Below, piece after piece: positions 30,535 to 42,715 of a stretch of 64,000 bases of DNA. Where the stretch lies: NCBI RefSeq assembly GCF_022539505.1, contig NC_061508.1, positions 262,204,736 through 262,268,735 on the forward strand. The letters run 5' to 3'. Each line of letters starts with the position of its first letter. Position 1 is the first letter of the stretch. Position numbers and translations under genes: made by a program. The notes under the pieces were generated by a model. It did not search any database. It had not been told where the DNA came from and saw nothing but the letters and a program-made list of their open reading frames with translations. Source of the stretch: Lolium rigidum (taxonomy: Eukaryota > Streptophyta > Magnoliopsida > Poales > Poaceae).

Positions 30535-33097
30535 TGGCTATAAAGAAAGCACTTCTTGGGAGATAACCCATGTTTTTATTTTGCTACTGTTTTGTTGAGT
30601 CTTGGAAGTTGTTACTACTGTGGCAACCTCTCCTTATCTTTATTTTATTGCATTTTTGTGCCAAGTAAAGTCTTTGATAGTAAAGTCAATACTAGATTTG
30701 GATTACTGCGCAGAAACAGATTTCTTGCTGTCACGAATTTGAGTAGGATTCTCTGTAGGTAACTCAGAAAAATCTGCCAATTTACGTGTGTGATCCTCAG
30801 AATATGTACGCAACTTTCATTCAATTTGAGCTTTTTCATCTGAGCAAGTTAAGTGCTCCTGAAAAATTCGTCTTTACGGACTGTTCTGTTTTGACAGATT
30901 CTGCCTTTTATTTCGCATTGCCTCTTTTGCTATGTTGAATGGATTTCTTTGTTCCATTAACTTTCAGTAGCTTTGTGCAATGTTCAGAAGTGTTAAAAAT
31001 GATTGTGTCACCTCTGAATATGTGAATTTTTGATTATGCACTAACCCTCTAATGAGTTTGTTTTGAGTTTGGTGTGGAGGAAGTTTTCAAGGGTCAAGAG
31101 AGGAGGATGATACAATATGATCAAGAAGAGTGAAGAGTCTAAGCTTGGGGATGCCCCCGTGGTTCATCCCTGCATATTTCTAGAAGACTCAAACATCTAA
31201 GCTTTGGGATGCCCAAGGCATCTCCTTCTTCATCGACAACTTATCAGGTCACCTCTAGTGAAACTATATTTTTATTCCGTCACATCTTATGTGCTTTACT
31301 TGGAGCGTCTGTTTATTTGTGTTTTTGTTTGAATAAATTGGATCATACCTTGTTTGGGAGAGAGACACGTTCCGCTTTTTCATTTGAACACTTGTGTTCT
31401 TCCCTTTATTCTTAATGTTCTTGGCGAAGGTTGAAACTACTTCGTTCATTGTTATATGGTTGGAAACAGAAAATGCTGCATGTGGTAATTGGCATAATGT
31501 CTTGAATAATTTGATACTTGGTAATTGTTGTGCTCATATAGATCATTTTTAAGCTCTTGCATCATGTACTTTGCACCTATTAATGAATAACTACATAGAG
31601 CTTGTTAAATTTTGGTTTGCATGATTGGTCTCTCTAGAGTCTAGATATTTTCTGGTTAAGGTGTTTGAACAACAAGGAGACGATGTAAAGTCTTATAATA
31701 CTTACAATATGTTCATATGTTAGCTTTGCTGCACCTTTTATACTTGAGTTTGCTTCAAACAACCTTGCTAGCCTAGCCTTGTATTGAGAGGGGTTACTTC
31801 TCGTGCATCCAAATCCTTGAGCCAAATACTATGCCATTTGTGTCCACCATACCTACCTACTACATGGTATTTCTCTGCCATTCCAAAGTACATTACTTGA
31901 GTGCTACCTTTAACAATTCTATCATGTACCTTTGCAATATATAGCTCATGGGAAAAATAGCCTTAAAAACTATTGTGGTGAAGAATATGTAGCTATGTAT
32001 CTTATTTCTTATAAGTTGCTTGTTGAGCGGTAACCATGTTTCTGGGGATGCCATCAACTTTTACACCTTTGTTGAATATCATGTGAGTTGCTATGCATGT
32101 TCGTCTTGTCTGAAGTAAGGGAGATTTTCATGATCAAATGGTTTGAGTATGCATATTGTTAGAGAAGAACATTGGGCCGCTAACTAAAGCCAAGAATCAT
32201 GGTGGAAGTTTCAGTTTGGACAATCAATCCTCAATCTCTTATGAGAATATTATCTGTTGTTGAATGCTTATGCATTAAAGAGGAGTCCATTATCTGCTGT
32301 CTATGTTGTCCCGGTATGGATGTCTAAGTTGAGAATAATCAAAAACGAGAAATCAAATGCGATCCTTCTCCTTAGACCTTTGTACAGGCGGCATAGAGGT
32401 AGGCCTTTGTGACACTTGGTTGAAACATATGCTATGCAATGATAATCCATGTTAATCCAAGCTAATTAGGACAAGGTGCGAGCACTATTGGTAATCTATG
32501 CATGAGGCTTTCAACTTATAAGATGTATTATGCATAACACATATGATTTATTACTACCGTTGACAAAATTGTTTCTATGTTTTCAAAATGAAAAGCTCTA
32601 GCACAAAAATAGTAATCCATGCTTCCCTCTGCGAAGGGCCATTCTTCTACTTTATTGCTGAGTCAGTTTACCTACTTCTTTCTATCTCAGAAGCAAACAC
32701 TTGTGTCAACTGTGTGCATTGATTCTTACATGTTTACCTATTGCACCTGTTATATTACTTTGTGTTGACAATTATCCATGAGATAAACAAGTTGAAGTTG
32801 AAAGCAACCGCTGAAACTTATATCTTCCTTTGTGTTGCTTCAAAGCTTTTTACTAAGAATCTATTGCTTTATGAGTTAACTCTTATGCAAGTCTTATTGA
32901 TGCTTGTCTTGAAAGTACTATTCATGAAAAGTCTTTGCTATATGATTCAGTTGTTTAATCATTGTCTTTACCATTGCCTCGAATCACTGCATTCATCTCA
33001 TATGCTTTACAATAGTATGATCAAGATTATGTAAGTAGCATGTCACTTCAGAAATTATCCTTGTTATCGTTTACCTACTCGAGGGCGAGCAGGAACT
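30535..33097 (+). mobile_element. Element B non-coding internal region
   Basis: About 2.6 kb between the small ORF and the polypurine tract without a domain-bearing frame. Contains polypurine-like copies AAGCTTGGGGATGCCC at 31141 and a decayed one at 31199. Shared with A1, A2, C and G. Confidence 0.8.
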
Positions 33098-33112
33098 AAG
33101 CTTGGGGATGCT
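33098..33112 (+). promoter_or_regulatory. Polypurine tract of element B
   Basis: AAGCTTGGGGATGCT directly before the 3' LTR; the purine-rich core (GGGGATG) would prime plus-strand DNA. The same sequence precedes the 3' LTR in A1, A2, C, D and G. Confidence 0.75.
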
Positions 33113-34583
33113 TGATACGTCTCCAACGTATCTATAATTTCTTATGTTCTATGCCAGTTTTATGACAATACCTACATGTTTTATTCATACTTTATATCGT
33201 TTTTATGCGTTTTCCGGAACTAACCTATTAACGAGATGCCGAAGTGCCAGTTCCTGTTTTCTGCTGTTTTTGGTTTCAGAAATCCTAGTAAGGAAATATT
33301 CTCGGAATTGGACGAAATCAACGCCCAGTATCTTATTTTTCCACGAAGCTTCCAGGACACCGGAGAGAGACCAGAGGGGAGCCAGGGGGCCCCACACGCC
33401 AGGGCGGCGCGGCCAAGGGGTGGGGCGCGCCCCCCTATTGTGTGGCCCAACCAGGGCCCCTCCGAGGCTGCCCTTCCGCCTACTTAAGGTCTCCATCGCG
33501 AAAACCCTAAACCAATAAGCCACGATACGAGAAAAGTTCCAGAGCCGCCGCCATCGCGAAGCCAAGATTCGGGGGACAGAAGTCTCTGTTCCGGCACGCC
33601 GCCGGACGGGGAAGTGCCCCCGAAAGGCATCTCCATCGACACCTCCGCCATCTCCATCGACGCTGCTGTCTCCTATGATGAGGAGGGAGTAGTTCTCCCC
33701 CGAGGCTAAGGGTTGTACCGTAGCTATGTGGTTCATCTCTCTCTCCCATGTGAACTTTATGTGATCATGAGCTTTGTGATCTAGTTGAATATCATCTATG
33801 TGCTACTCTAGTGATGTTATTAAAGTACTCTATTCCTCCTTCATGGTGTAATAGTGACAGTGTGTGCATCATGTAGTAATTGGCATAGGTTATGATTGTG
33901 ATCTCTTGTAGATTATGAAGTTAACTATTACTATGATAGTATTGATGCGATCTATTCCCCCTTTCATAGCCTGATGGTGACAGTGTGCATGCTATGTTAG
34001 TACTCGGTATATTTGCAATGGTCTATCATGCACTCTAAGGTTATTTAAATATGAGCATCGAATGTTGTGGAGCTTGTTAACTCCGGCATTGAGGTGCTCT
34101 TGTAGCCCTACACAATTAATGGTGTTTGTCATCCAACAAGAGAGTATAGAGAAAGTAGTATTTGTTTATTCAGTTATGTGATCAATGTTGAGAGTGTCCA
34201 CTAGTGAAAGTATGATCCCTAGGCCTTGTTTCTAAGCATTGAAACTCCGTTTATTTACTGTTGTGTTGCATGTTTACTCGCTGCCATATTTTATTCAGAT
34301 TGCTATTACCACTCATATACATCCATACTACTTGTATTTCACTATCTCTTAGCCGAACTAGTGCACCTATACATCTGACAAGTGTATTAGGTGTGTTGGG
34401 GACACAAGAGACTTCTTGTATCGTGATTGCAGGGTTGCTTGAGATGGATATCTTTGTCCTCTACCTCCCTGAGTTCGATAAACCTTGGGTGATTCACTTA
34501 AGGGAAACTTGCTGCTGTTCTACAAACCTCTGCTCTTGGAGGCCCAACAATGTCTACAGGAATAGAAGCGTGTGTAGACATCA
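33113..34583 (+). repeat. Element B 3' LTR
   Basis: 1,471 bp, about 97% identical to the 5' LTR by eye, ending GTGTAGACATCA and followed by the target duplication ATGAA. Confidence 0.93.
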
Positions 34584-34633
34584 ATGAACAACTTCTTCGG
34601 AGTTTGTTTGGCCAAGTTGATATCACAAGGATC

Positions 34634-34850
34634 CACTGGTAGAAAAACGGCCTTTGGTCACGGTTAACAACTGCCATTAGTCGCGGTTGCGTAACCGCGA
34701 CCAATTAAGCGCGACTAAAGGCCCCCCCTTTAGTCGCGGTTTCTTACGAACCGCAACTAAAGGCACGTCCACGGGGCCGCCAGCAGTCCGTCGGGGCGGA
34801 GGACCTTTAGTCGCGGTTCTCCTGGCCAACCGCGACTAAAGGCCGCCGCA
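34634..34850. repeat. CACTA terminus and subterminal repeats
   Basis: Repeated TAGTCGCGGTT and AACCGCGACTAAAGG words in both orientations (about 34678, 34696, 34730, 34748, 34808, 34828), typical of transposase-binding subterminal repeats of CACTA elements. Confidence 0.85.
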
Positions 34851-35094
34851 GGTTTAGGGTTTTAGCCCTCCCCCTAAACCTGTTTTCTTTTTAATTTGTA
34901 TTGTTTTATTTCCTTTGTGTTTTATTTTAATTTTGAAGGAGTTTCACATATTCTACGGTACTACATACATGCATATGAATGTACAATTTCAAACAAATTT
35001 GAAATTAGAACCAAAAAGAATTCAAGAGGAATATACAATATATATTCAATATCGGATGACCATATACAATTTTGAACAAGTTTCCATACATAAT

Positions 35095-38000
35095 TTAGTG
35101 CATATGAAGTTCTACGTCCTCTACATAGTGTTGTCCTTTAGGATGGACGACTTCCCTCGCGAACCATCCAGCTAGTTCCTCTTGAAGTGGTCGGAAGCGA
35201 GCTTCTGGACTAAGCATCTTCCGGAGGTTATTCCTCTTGATATTTTTCTCACACGGAACCCGCTCAGAGGTGTATCTCCGGATCATCTCACAAACATAGT
35301 ATCCACATAGATTGGTCCCCGGTGGCTGAATATCCCCAGTCCCACTCACTGACCTTTTAAATTGTAGCTCTTTTTTGAATTCACCGACCTTTTCATCTAC
35401 GAACCGTCTCCAAACCCTACGAGGCAAAGAAAATTAAATGAACAGGAGAGTTATTAGTTACTTGATATTAGGAAATGAACGAAATAGGCCGATCGATATA
35501 GAGCGCAAATGAATGAAAATAATTACTTCTGCATCATTTTTCTCATGTCGGCCCAAAGCTTTGAATCCATATTCAGAGAGTCGTAGACGAGAACTGTGGA
35601 GTCGTGAAATTGAATTACTAGCAGAATCCAGTGGAACCTGCGGACACGATACATGCACAGTCATGCATAACTCATGGATTAGCCACATACCATGCATGGA
35701 GTAAACAAAAGATAATGTGCTCAAGACAGTAACACTCACCCAAAATGGTAAGGAAATAGAATATCACTTTTGAGTTCCTGTTTTCTAAAAAACCGCCACA
35801 GGTCTTCCTCCACGTCGGCGGGGTGATGTTCTAACACATATCCATTAACGATGTGTGGGTCAATGAACCCAACATCATGGATGTTCTTTACTCTGCATTC
35901 CTTAATCTTCATTTTGCATAATAGCGTACACAACAATATAGTTAGGACATATATATAGTGCAGGCAATGAACGAGATGGGGTAGAAATAAATCACTTACA
36001 TAACGTAGCAACTGATGATAGATTTGTCGAGCTCGCGCAGATTGAAAAGCTGGAACAATTCACTCAGATGAATTGTTACATAGTAATGTTTGAAGTGATG
36101 CTCATGTCTAACTTCCGCATAAATATATTCTTTGGCGTTTTTATTTTTTATGTAACCCTTGTACCAATTTAGCAGATTTTTCATTTGTTGAGGTAGATCC
36201 TCTTCCTGCGCGAGCTCGACGAGGGGCCCATTCCGCACATATGTAATTACTGGTTTACTCATTGGCGCCTCCTCAAGGCCTAACACTGCACGAAGAGTCA
36301 TACCTAAGGTGGCCGCTTGTTCTCTGGCACTCGTTACAGTCAATCCCTGTGCTGCCGCAGCTGCTATGATATCGGGGGCATCCGGACCGGCGGCTTTCAC
36401 TATGAGCGGGGCAATCGATTGTTTACTTTGTTCCTCGAGCTGGGCAACTCGTTTCCCGCTTTTTTACTTGCTAATTCTTTCTCGGCCTCCTCCAAGGCTT
36501 TCTTCTCCTGCTTCTCCGCCCGCTCTTTCTTCTCCTTCAACATGAGTGCCCGCCTACGAAGTTCACGTGCATAGTCGTCGAGCGGATTCTTCGCGGCTTG
36601 GGACGGTGTGCTCAAAAATGACTTAGCCCACTTCTTTTGCTCATCGGAAAATACCGGCTTGGGCTCGGGCTCTCTTTTCTTCTTGCAGTCCGCCTTCCAT
36701 TTCTCATAATCAGCAGCCGCGGCCGCGTCAGTTTCCTCGGCACTACGTTCCCAAGGCCTTGTGGGGAGAGGCTTCAGTGATGGCTCCGGTACCTTTGTGG
36801 TCTTAGGTACATAAGGGTCCGGGTTAATAGTCCAGGACTGCTTCTACTTCTTTGCCGGAGGTGGATTGGGGGGCGGCGTCTGATCACCCGCCGGACGAGG
36901 ACTGGGGCGGCGGCGACTGATCACCCGCCGGACGTTGTGGACTGGGGGGCGGCGTCGGCTGACGTGACGGAGGTGTAGGTGAACCACCACCACCACCACC
37001 ACCACCGCCGCCACCACCACCGGAGGGGGGTGGACTTGTTGGCCTTGGCGCCTCGCCTGGAAACTTGATTAACTTCTTTTTCCATAGAATGAACTGGCGC
37101 TTGACACCTCCAAGTCTTCTCTCCCCTTCGGGTGTAGCAATGTCAATCTCCAGGTCCTCAAACCCTGGGACTATGTCCTCCACCGTGACACGAGCATAGC
37201 CATCTTGAATGGGGTTGTTGTGGTGGAGTGCTCCGAGTTCACATGGTAAAGCACTGCCGATGGCTACCTTCGTGGACATGTTCCCAATTGGATAATGCGA
37301 GATGACATTCTTTCATCTCCTTTACATCGTCCACGGGGTAGCGAGGAGGCTCCGGTGCAGTAATATCGATCGCCGGTGCATTAGCAGTAGCCGACGGGGC
37401 CTCCGTGGAAGCCACGCTGCTTCTCTGCTGCTGGCTTCCGAGATCCGCTGGATGATCTTCATGCGTCCCAGCTGCCGATCTTTCTTGTACTAGTATATTC
37501 ACGATTTTCTTCATCTCATCGAATTCCGATGCCAACCGCGCCACAACATCTGGATCCCGATCCATCTTTCTCTTACGGCTTCTGTAACCGTACGGGTCAT
37601 CGTTCTGGGAGAACCCTATTTTCCACGGAATGTTCCCCATGCCTCGTACACGTCCTCCGTGTTCAGGATTCCCGAGGGCTTTTGTCGGCGCGTCGTTCTC
37701 TCTGTTGAACTTGATCTTCCCCTCTTGAGCATCCCTCATTGCGTCAATAAGGGCTTGGGTGGGTTTAAACGTTTTGTTCCGGTGAACACACGCCCCTGTC
37801 TCCGGGTGTAGCGTTCCCCCATGCCCGTACCACCAGCTTTTGGCCCTTGGGTCCCATCCCTCCGTACCTGGACGGATTCCTTGCGCCCTCAGCTCGTTCT
37901 CCATCTTCTCCCACCTAGGCTCCCAAAGGCTATACCCTCCTGGCCCCATAATATGATTGTACTCCTTCTTAGCCGCATTTTCCTTATTTTTTCGATATTT

Positions 38001-38868
38001 CAGTGAACTGCTCCGATTTCTTTTGCCTCACAAATTCTGGCCAATCATGTTTCAGTTTCTCATATTGTCCTTTGAAATCCGGAGTCTTGTTCTTGTTGAC
38101 ATAGTCACGGGCTAGATTTTGCTTGAATTTCCGGAATGCACCGGCCATCTTATGAAGAGCGAACTGTTTGACTAGCCTCCTCCTCTCCTTGTTTTCCTCA
38201 ATCTTGTTACCCTCCTCATCAAATTTGTTGTATTCCGGAGGTAGAACGAAATGTTCCATAAGCTTTTTCAAGCAATCTTTTTTTGTTCTCTTCTCGACAA
38301 AAGTGAAACCAAGACGTGCCTTCTTTGGCTCATTCCACTCCTGGACGGTGATTGAGACGTTATCTCTAACAATGGCTCCGCATTGGTTGATAAACTTGGT
38401 GGCATTCTTGTGGGGCTCCAGCGGCTTGCCGGTTGCACTGACAACCTCGATGGTATATGTTTCTCCTTGTTTCAGCGTCTTGGTTGCGCCATGCTTTGAC
38501 GACGTACTCGATTGTTTCGACGATCTGGTCGAGGGCTAAAATAAGAAAGAGAGTCGCACGCGTTAGTACACACATATTTATTCAAATCAGTAAGTTTGTA
38601 TCACCAGAGGCTCAATGTATATATATACCTCGGCGCCGGAGGTGGTTGCTACTTCCAATTGAAGATCGTCATTTATCGACGTTTCTTCGTCATCATCTTG
38701 CTGACGGCCTTCATCTTGACCGTCAAGGTTCAGATAAGAAGAGATATCATCTTCTTCATCTTGTTCGGTCGGCACATAAAGAATATCGCCAGCAATGAGG
38801 CCCATTATATGTTCTTCAGCGTCCGGATCATAGTTGGCCATAATCGGGTCAGCTCTATCGTCCGCCAT
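35095..38868 (-). pseudogene. CACTA ORF2 with C-terminal Ulp1-like protease domain
   Basis: Second gene of Caspar-type CACTA elements. Exon 1 is 38868-38629 (MADDRADPIMANYDPDAEEH, acidic, GT donor). Exon 2 starts at 38535 (KQGETYTIEVVSATGKPLEP, NQCGAIVRDNVSITVQEW, KNKTPDFKGQYEKLKHDWPE). Frameshifts at an A run near 37985, near 37295 and near 36445, and a TAG near 36850, break it. The end is well kept: exons about 35910-35740, 35637-35527 and 35416-35095 join with consistent phase and GT/AG borders. They give a C48 (Ulp1-type) cysteine protease core: His in GFHWILLVI, Asp in VLVYDSLNMD, and Gln and Cys in QPPGTNLCGYYVC. Role in transposition is unknown. The gene as a whole is dead. Confidence 0.82.
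36983..37022. repeat. ACC microsatellite in CACTA ORF2
   Basis: (ACC)n with a CCG interruption; on the minus strand it encodes a glycine run in a Pro/Ser-rich linker of ORF2. Such runs vary in length easily. Confidence 0.9.
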
Positions 38869-39054
38869 ATGTCAGTCCTGAAAACATGTAGTAAAAACAA
38901 ATTAATTAAGTGAAGAAGGGGGCGGTGGCGGTGGCGAAAGGGCGGTGGCAAAAGGAGGGGGCGGGGAAGGGGTGGGCGAGGGTGTCGCGGAAGAGCGCGA
39001 GACGGGGCGGCAGATGACGGCGTCACGGAGAGGGAGGCGAGGACGAGCGCGTTG

Positions 39055-39440
39055 GCGGCGATTAAAAGTTTTTTTAACTAATAAAAATTGTAGCTAATAA
39101 TTAAAGTGTAATTAAATTTGTAACTCCGTTTTAGTTTAGTTTTTTGAATTTGTAACTAAGTTTTTTTTTAGTTTTTTGAATTGTTACTAAGTTCTTCACA
39201 TATAATACACACGTCCACAAAGTTGTTTCGTTTTTAATTAAAAAAACTTAGTTACAAATTTAAAAAACTTAGTTAATTACAAATTAGTTCTTCACATAAT
39301 TAAGTTACATTTTTAAGTTACATTTAATTAAGTTACAAATTTAAAAAACTTAGTTAATTACAATACACGTTTACAATTTAATTAAGTTACATTTTTAATT
39401 AAAATTAAAACTTAGTTACAAATTAAAAAAAATGGGCCGA
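39055..39440. repeat. AT-rich repeats near the hidden CACTA end
   Basis: Multiple copies of TTAATTAAGTTAC, its complement, and AAAAACTTAGTTA words, several forming small palindromes, between the ORF2 start and the gap. Confidence 0.7.
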
Positions 39441-39448
39441 GCGCGCGG

Positions 39449-39548
39449 NNNNNNNNNNNNNNNNNNNNNNNNNNNNNNNNNNNNNNNNNNNNNNNNNNNN
39501 NNNNNNNNNNNNNNNNNNNNNNNNNNNNNNNNNNNNNNNNNNNNNNNN
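39449..39548. other. Assembly gap (100 N)
   Basis: Separates the CACTA element from an LTR end. It must hide the CACTA right terminus, most of the 5' LTR of element D and probably the missing part of element C. Confidence 0.99.
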
Positions 39549-41500
39549 TTTCTTTCTGATGGAAAACTTGCTGCTGTGCGCATCATACCTTCCTCTTGGG
39601 GTTGCCCAACGAACGTGTGAAATACACGCCATCATGCTGCTTCAATGCCTCTACTATGAATTATTGCTTTATGAGTTAACTCTTATGCAAGACTTATTGA
39701 TGCTTGTCTTGAAGTACTATTCATGAAAAGTCTTTGTTTTATGATTCATTTGTTTACTCATGTCATTTACATTGTTTTGATCGCTGCATTCATTACATAT
39801 GCTTACAATAGTATGATCAAGGTTATGATGGCATGTCACTCCAGAAATTATATTTGTTATCGTTTACCTGCTCGGGACGAGCAGAAACTAAGCTTGGGGA
39901 TGCTGATACGTCTCCGACGTATCGATAATTTATTATGTTCCATGCCACATTATTGATGATATCTACATGTTTTATGCATACTTTATGTCCTATTTATGCA
40001 TTTTCCGGCACTAACCTATTAACGAGATGCCGAAGAGCCAGTTGCTTTGTTTTCTGCTGTTTTTGGTTTCAGAAATCCTAGTAAGGAAATATTCTCGGAA
40101 TTGGACGAAATCAACGCCCAGGGGCCTATTTTGCCACGAAGCTTCCAGAACACCGAAGATGATACGAAGTGGGGCCACGAGGTGGCCAGACGCTAGGGCG
40201 GCGCGGCCCAAGCCCTGGCCGCGCCGACCTAGTGTGTGGGCCCCTCGCGTCGCCCCCTGACCTGCCCTTCCGCCTACATACAGTCTTCGTCGCGAAACCC
40301 CCAGTACCGAGAGCCACGATATGGAAAACCTTCCAGAGACGCCGCCGCTGCCAATCCCATCTCGGGGGATTCAGGAGATCGCCTGCGGCACCCTGCCGGA
40401 GAGGGGAATCATCTCCCGGAGGACTCTTCACCACCATGGTCGCCTCCGGAGTGATGAGTGAGTAGTTCACCCCTGGACTATGGGTCCATAGCGGTAGCTA
40501 GATGGTTGTCTTCTCCTTATGTGCTTCATTGTCGGATCTTGTGAGCAGCCTAACATGATCAAGATCATCTATACGTAATGCTATATGTTGTTTTTGTTGG
40601 GATCCGATGGATAGAGAATACTATGTTATGTTGATTATCAATCTATTACCTATGTGTTGTTTATGATCTTGCATGCTCTCCGTTATTAGTAGAGGCTCGG
40701 CCAAGTTTTTACTCTTAACTCCAAGAGGGAGTATTTATGCTCGATAGTGGGTTCATGCCTCCATTAAATGCGGGACGGTGACGGAAAGTTCTAAGGTTGT
40801 GGATGTCTTTGTTGCCACTAGGGATAAAACATCGATGCTATGTCCGAGGATGTTGTTATTGATTACATTACGCACCATACTTAATGCAATTGTCTCGTTG
40901 TTTTCAACTTAATGCTGGAAGGGGTTCGGATGATAGCACGAAGGTGGACTTTTTAGGCATAGATGCATGGTTGGATAGCGGTCTATGTACTTTGTCGTAA
41001 TGCCCAATTAAATCTCACAATACTCATCATATCATGTATGTGCATTGTCATGCCCTCTCTATTTGTCAATTGCCCAGCTGTAATTTGTTCACCCAACATG
41101 CTATTTATCTTATGGGAGAGACACCTCTAGTGAACTGTGGACCCCGATCCATTCTTTTAATCGAATACAATCTACTGCAATACTTGTTCTATTGTTTTAC
41201 TGCAAACAATCATCATCCACACTATACATCTAATCCTTTGTTACAGCAAGCCGGTGAGATTGACAACCTCAGCTTGTTTCGTTGGGGCAAAGTACTTTAG
41301 TTGTGTTGTGCGGGTTCCACGTTGGCGCCGGAATCCCTGGTGTTGCGCCGCACTACATCTCGCCGCCATCAACCTTCAACGTGCTTCTTGGCTCCTACTG
41401 GTTCGATAAACCTTGGTTTCTTACTGAGGGAAAACTTGCCGCTGTACGGATCACACCTTCCTCTTGGGGTTCCCAACGGACGCGTGCTGTACGCGTATCA
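39549..41500 (+). mobile_element. Athila-type element D (WHAM-like), internally deleted
   Basis: Plus-strand element. 39549-39634 matches the last part of a WHAM-like LTR (CTTCCTCTTGGGGTT) and is joined directly to the final ~270 bp of the internal region, so primer site and coding region are missing. The polypurine tract AAGCTTGGGGATGC precedes the 3' LTR at 39904-41500. The five bases after the LTR are AGGCG, inside an LTR of element C, so D inserted into C; the left flank is in the gap. Confidence 0.8.
39904..41500 (+). repeat. Element D 3' LTR (WHAM-like)
   Basis: 1,597 bp, TGATACGTCTCCGACGTATC to GTACGCGTATCA. Same class as 51943-53528, 56969-58562 and 60539-62138. Contains the CCGGTGAGATTGACAACCTC and GGTTCCACGTTGGCGCC text shared by all of them. 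Confidence 0.92.
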
Positions 41501-41861
41501 AGGCGGCGCAGGAGGGGCAACAGGGTGCCCTCCCCATAGGCCGGCGCGGCCAGGGGCTGGCCCGCGCGGCCCTATGGTGTGGGGCCCCAGGTCTCCCCTC
41601 TGACTCCCCTTCGGTGTCCGGGTCCGTCTCGGTGAATTATGATGTTTGGTCTTCGTTTCGTCGAATTTCGAGAATATTGCCCGAACAGCCTTTCTGGAAC
41701 CAAAAACAGCGAGAAAACGAGAAGCGGCATCGTGGCATCTTGTTAAGAGGTTAGTTCCGGAAAACGCATAAAATTATCATAAAGTGCAAGCAAAACATAT
41801 AAGTATTGTCATAAAACAAGCATGGAACATCATAAATTATGGATACGTTGGAGACGTATCA
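41501..41861 (-). repeat. Element C 3' LTR fragment
   Basis: 361 bp matching 47066-47427 of the 5' LTR, ending at the hairpin TGATACGTCTCCAACGTATC (minus strand). Confidence 0.9.
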
Positions 41862-42516
41862 GCATCCCCAAGCTTAGTTCCTACTCGTCCTCGAGTAGGT
41901 AAACGATAAAAAGAATAATTTCTGTAGTGACATGCTACTTACATAACCTTGATCATACTATTACAAAGCATATGAAATGAATGAAGTGACTCAAGGCAAT
42001 GATCTATAGTTGCTAACAAATAGATAACATGTAGCAAAACTTTTCATGAAGAGTACTTTCAAGACAAGTATCAAAAAGTCTTGTACAAGAGTTAACTCAT
42101 AAAGCAATAAATTCAAAGTAAAGGCATCGAAGCAACACAAAGGAAGATATAATTTTCAGCAGTTGCTTTCAACTTTCAACATGCATATCTCATGGATAAT
42201 TGTCAACATAAAGTAATATGATGAATGCAAATAAGCAAGTATGTAAGAATCAATGCACAGTTGACACAAGTGTTTGCTTCTAAGATGGAAGGAAGTAGGT
42301 AAACTGACTCAACATAAAGTAAAAGAAAGGCCCTTCGTAGAGGGAAGCATTGATTGCTATATTTGTGCTAGAGCTTTGGTTTTGAAAACATAAAGAGAGC
42401 ATAAAAGTAAAGTTTTGAGAGGTGTTTGTTGTTGTCAACGAATGGTAGTGGGCACTCTAACCCCCTTGCCATACAAACCTTCAAAGAGCGGCTCCCATTT
42501 TATTTTATTTTTGGGT

Positions 42517-42715
42517 GGCACTCCTTCCAACCTTTCTTTCACAAACCATGGCTAACCGAATCCTCGGGTGCCTGCCAACAATCTCATACCATGAAGGAGT
42601 GCCTTTTTATTTTAGTTTTATTATGATGACACTCCTCCCCACCTTTGCTTTCTCAAGCCATGGCTAACCGAATCCTCGGGTGCCGTCCAACAATCACATA
42701 CCATGGAGGAGTGTC
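42517..42715. repeat. Two units bounded by inverted repeats (element C)
   Basis: 42517-42603 is bounded by GGCACTCCTT and AAGGAGTGCC. 42628-42715 is bounded by GACACTCCTCC and GGAGGAGTGTC. The two share their middle (CATGGCTAACCGAATCCTCGG). Each could fold as a stem-loop. The same pair is in element G near 54186-54388. Confidence 0.82.

Larger units (their letters stand above)
28070..34583 (+). mobile_element. Complete Athila-type element B (Sabrina-like)
   Basis: 6,514 bp with two LTRs (28070-29542 and 33113-34583), tRNA-Asp-type primer sites, a polypurine tract and a perfect target duplication ATGAA (28065-28069, 34584-34588). The internal 3.57 kb encodes only one small protein and no gag or pol, so it is non-autonomous. 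The LTRs differ at about 38 positions plus 2 indels by my hand count over 1,471 bp (2.6%), mostly C/T or G/A changes. It is the best-preserved example of its family here. Confidence 0.92.
34634..39448 (-). mobile_element. CACTA element (Caspar-like), right end in a gap
   Basis: The left end is CACTGGTAGAAAAACGG at 34634, the CACTA-type terminus, preceded by ATC. It is followed by subterminal repeats and a multi-exon minus-strand ORF2. The ORF2 start lies near the other end, and the element enters the 100 N gap before its second terminus. The TNP2-type transposase gene is absent from the visible part. Element borders and 3 bp duplication cannot be confirmed on the right. Confidence 0.82.
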
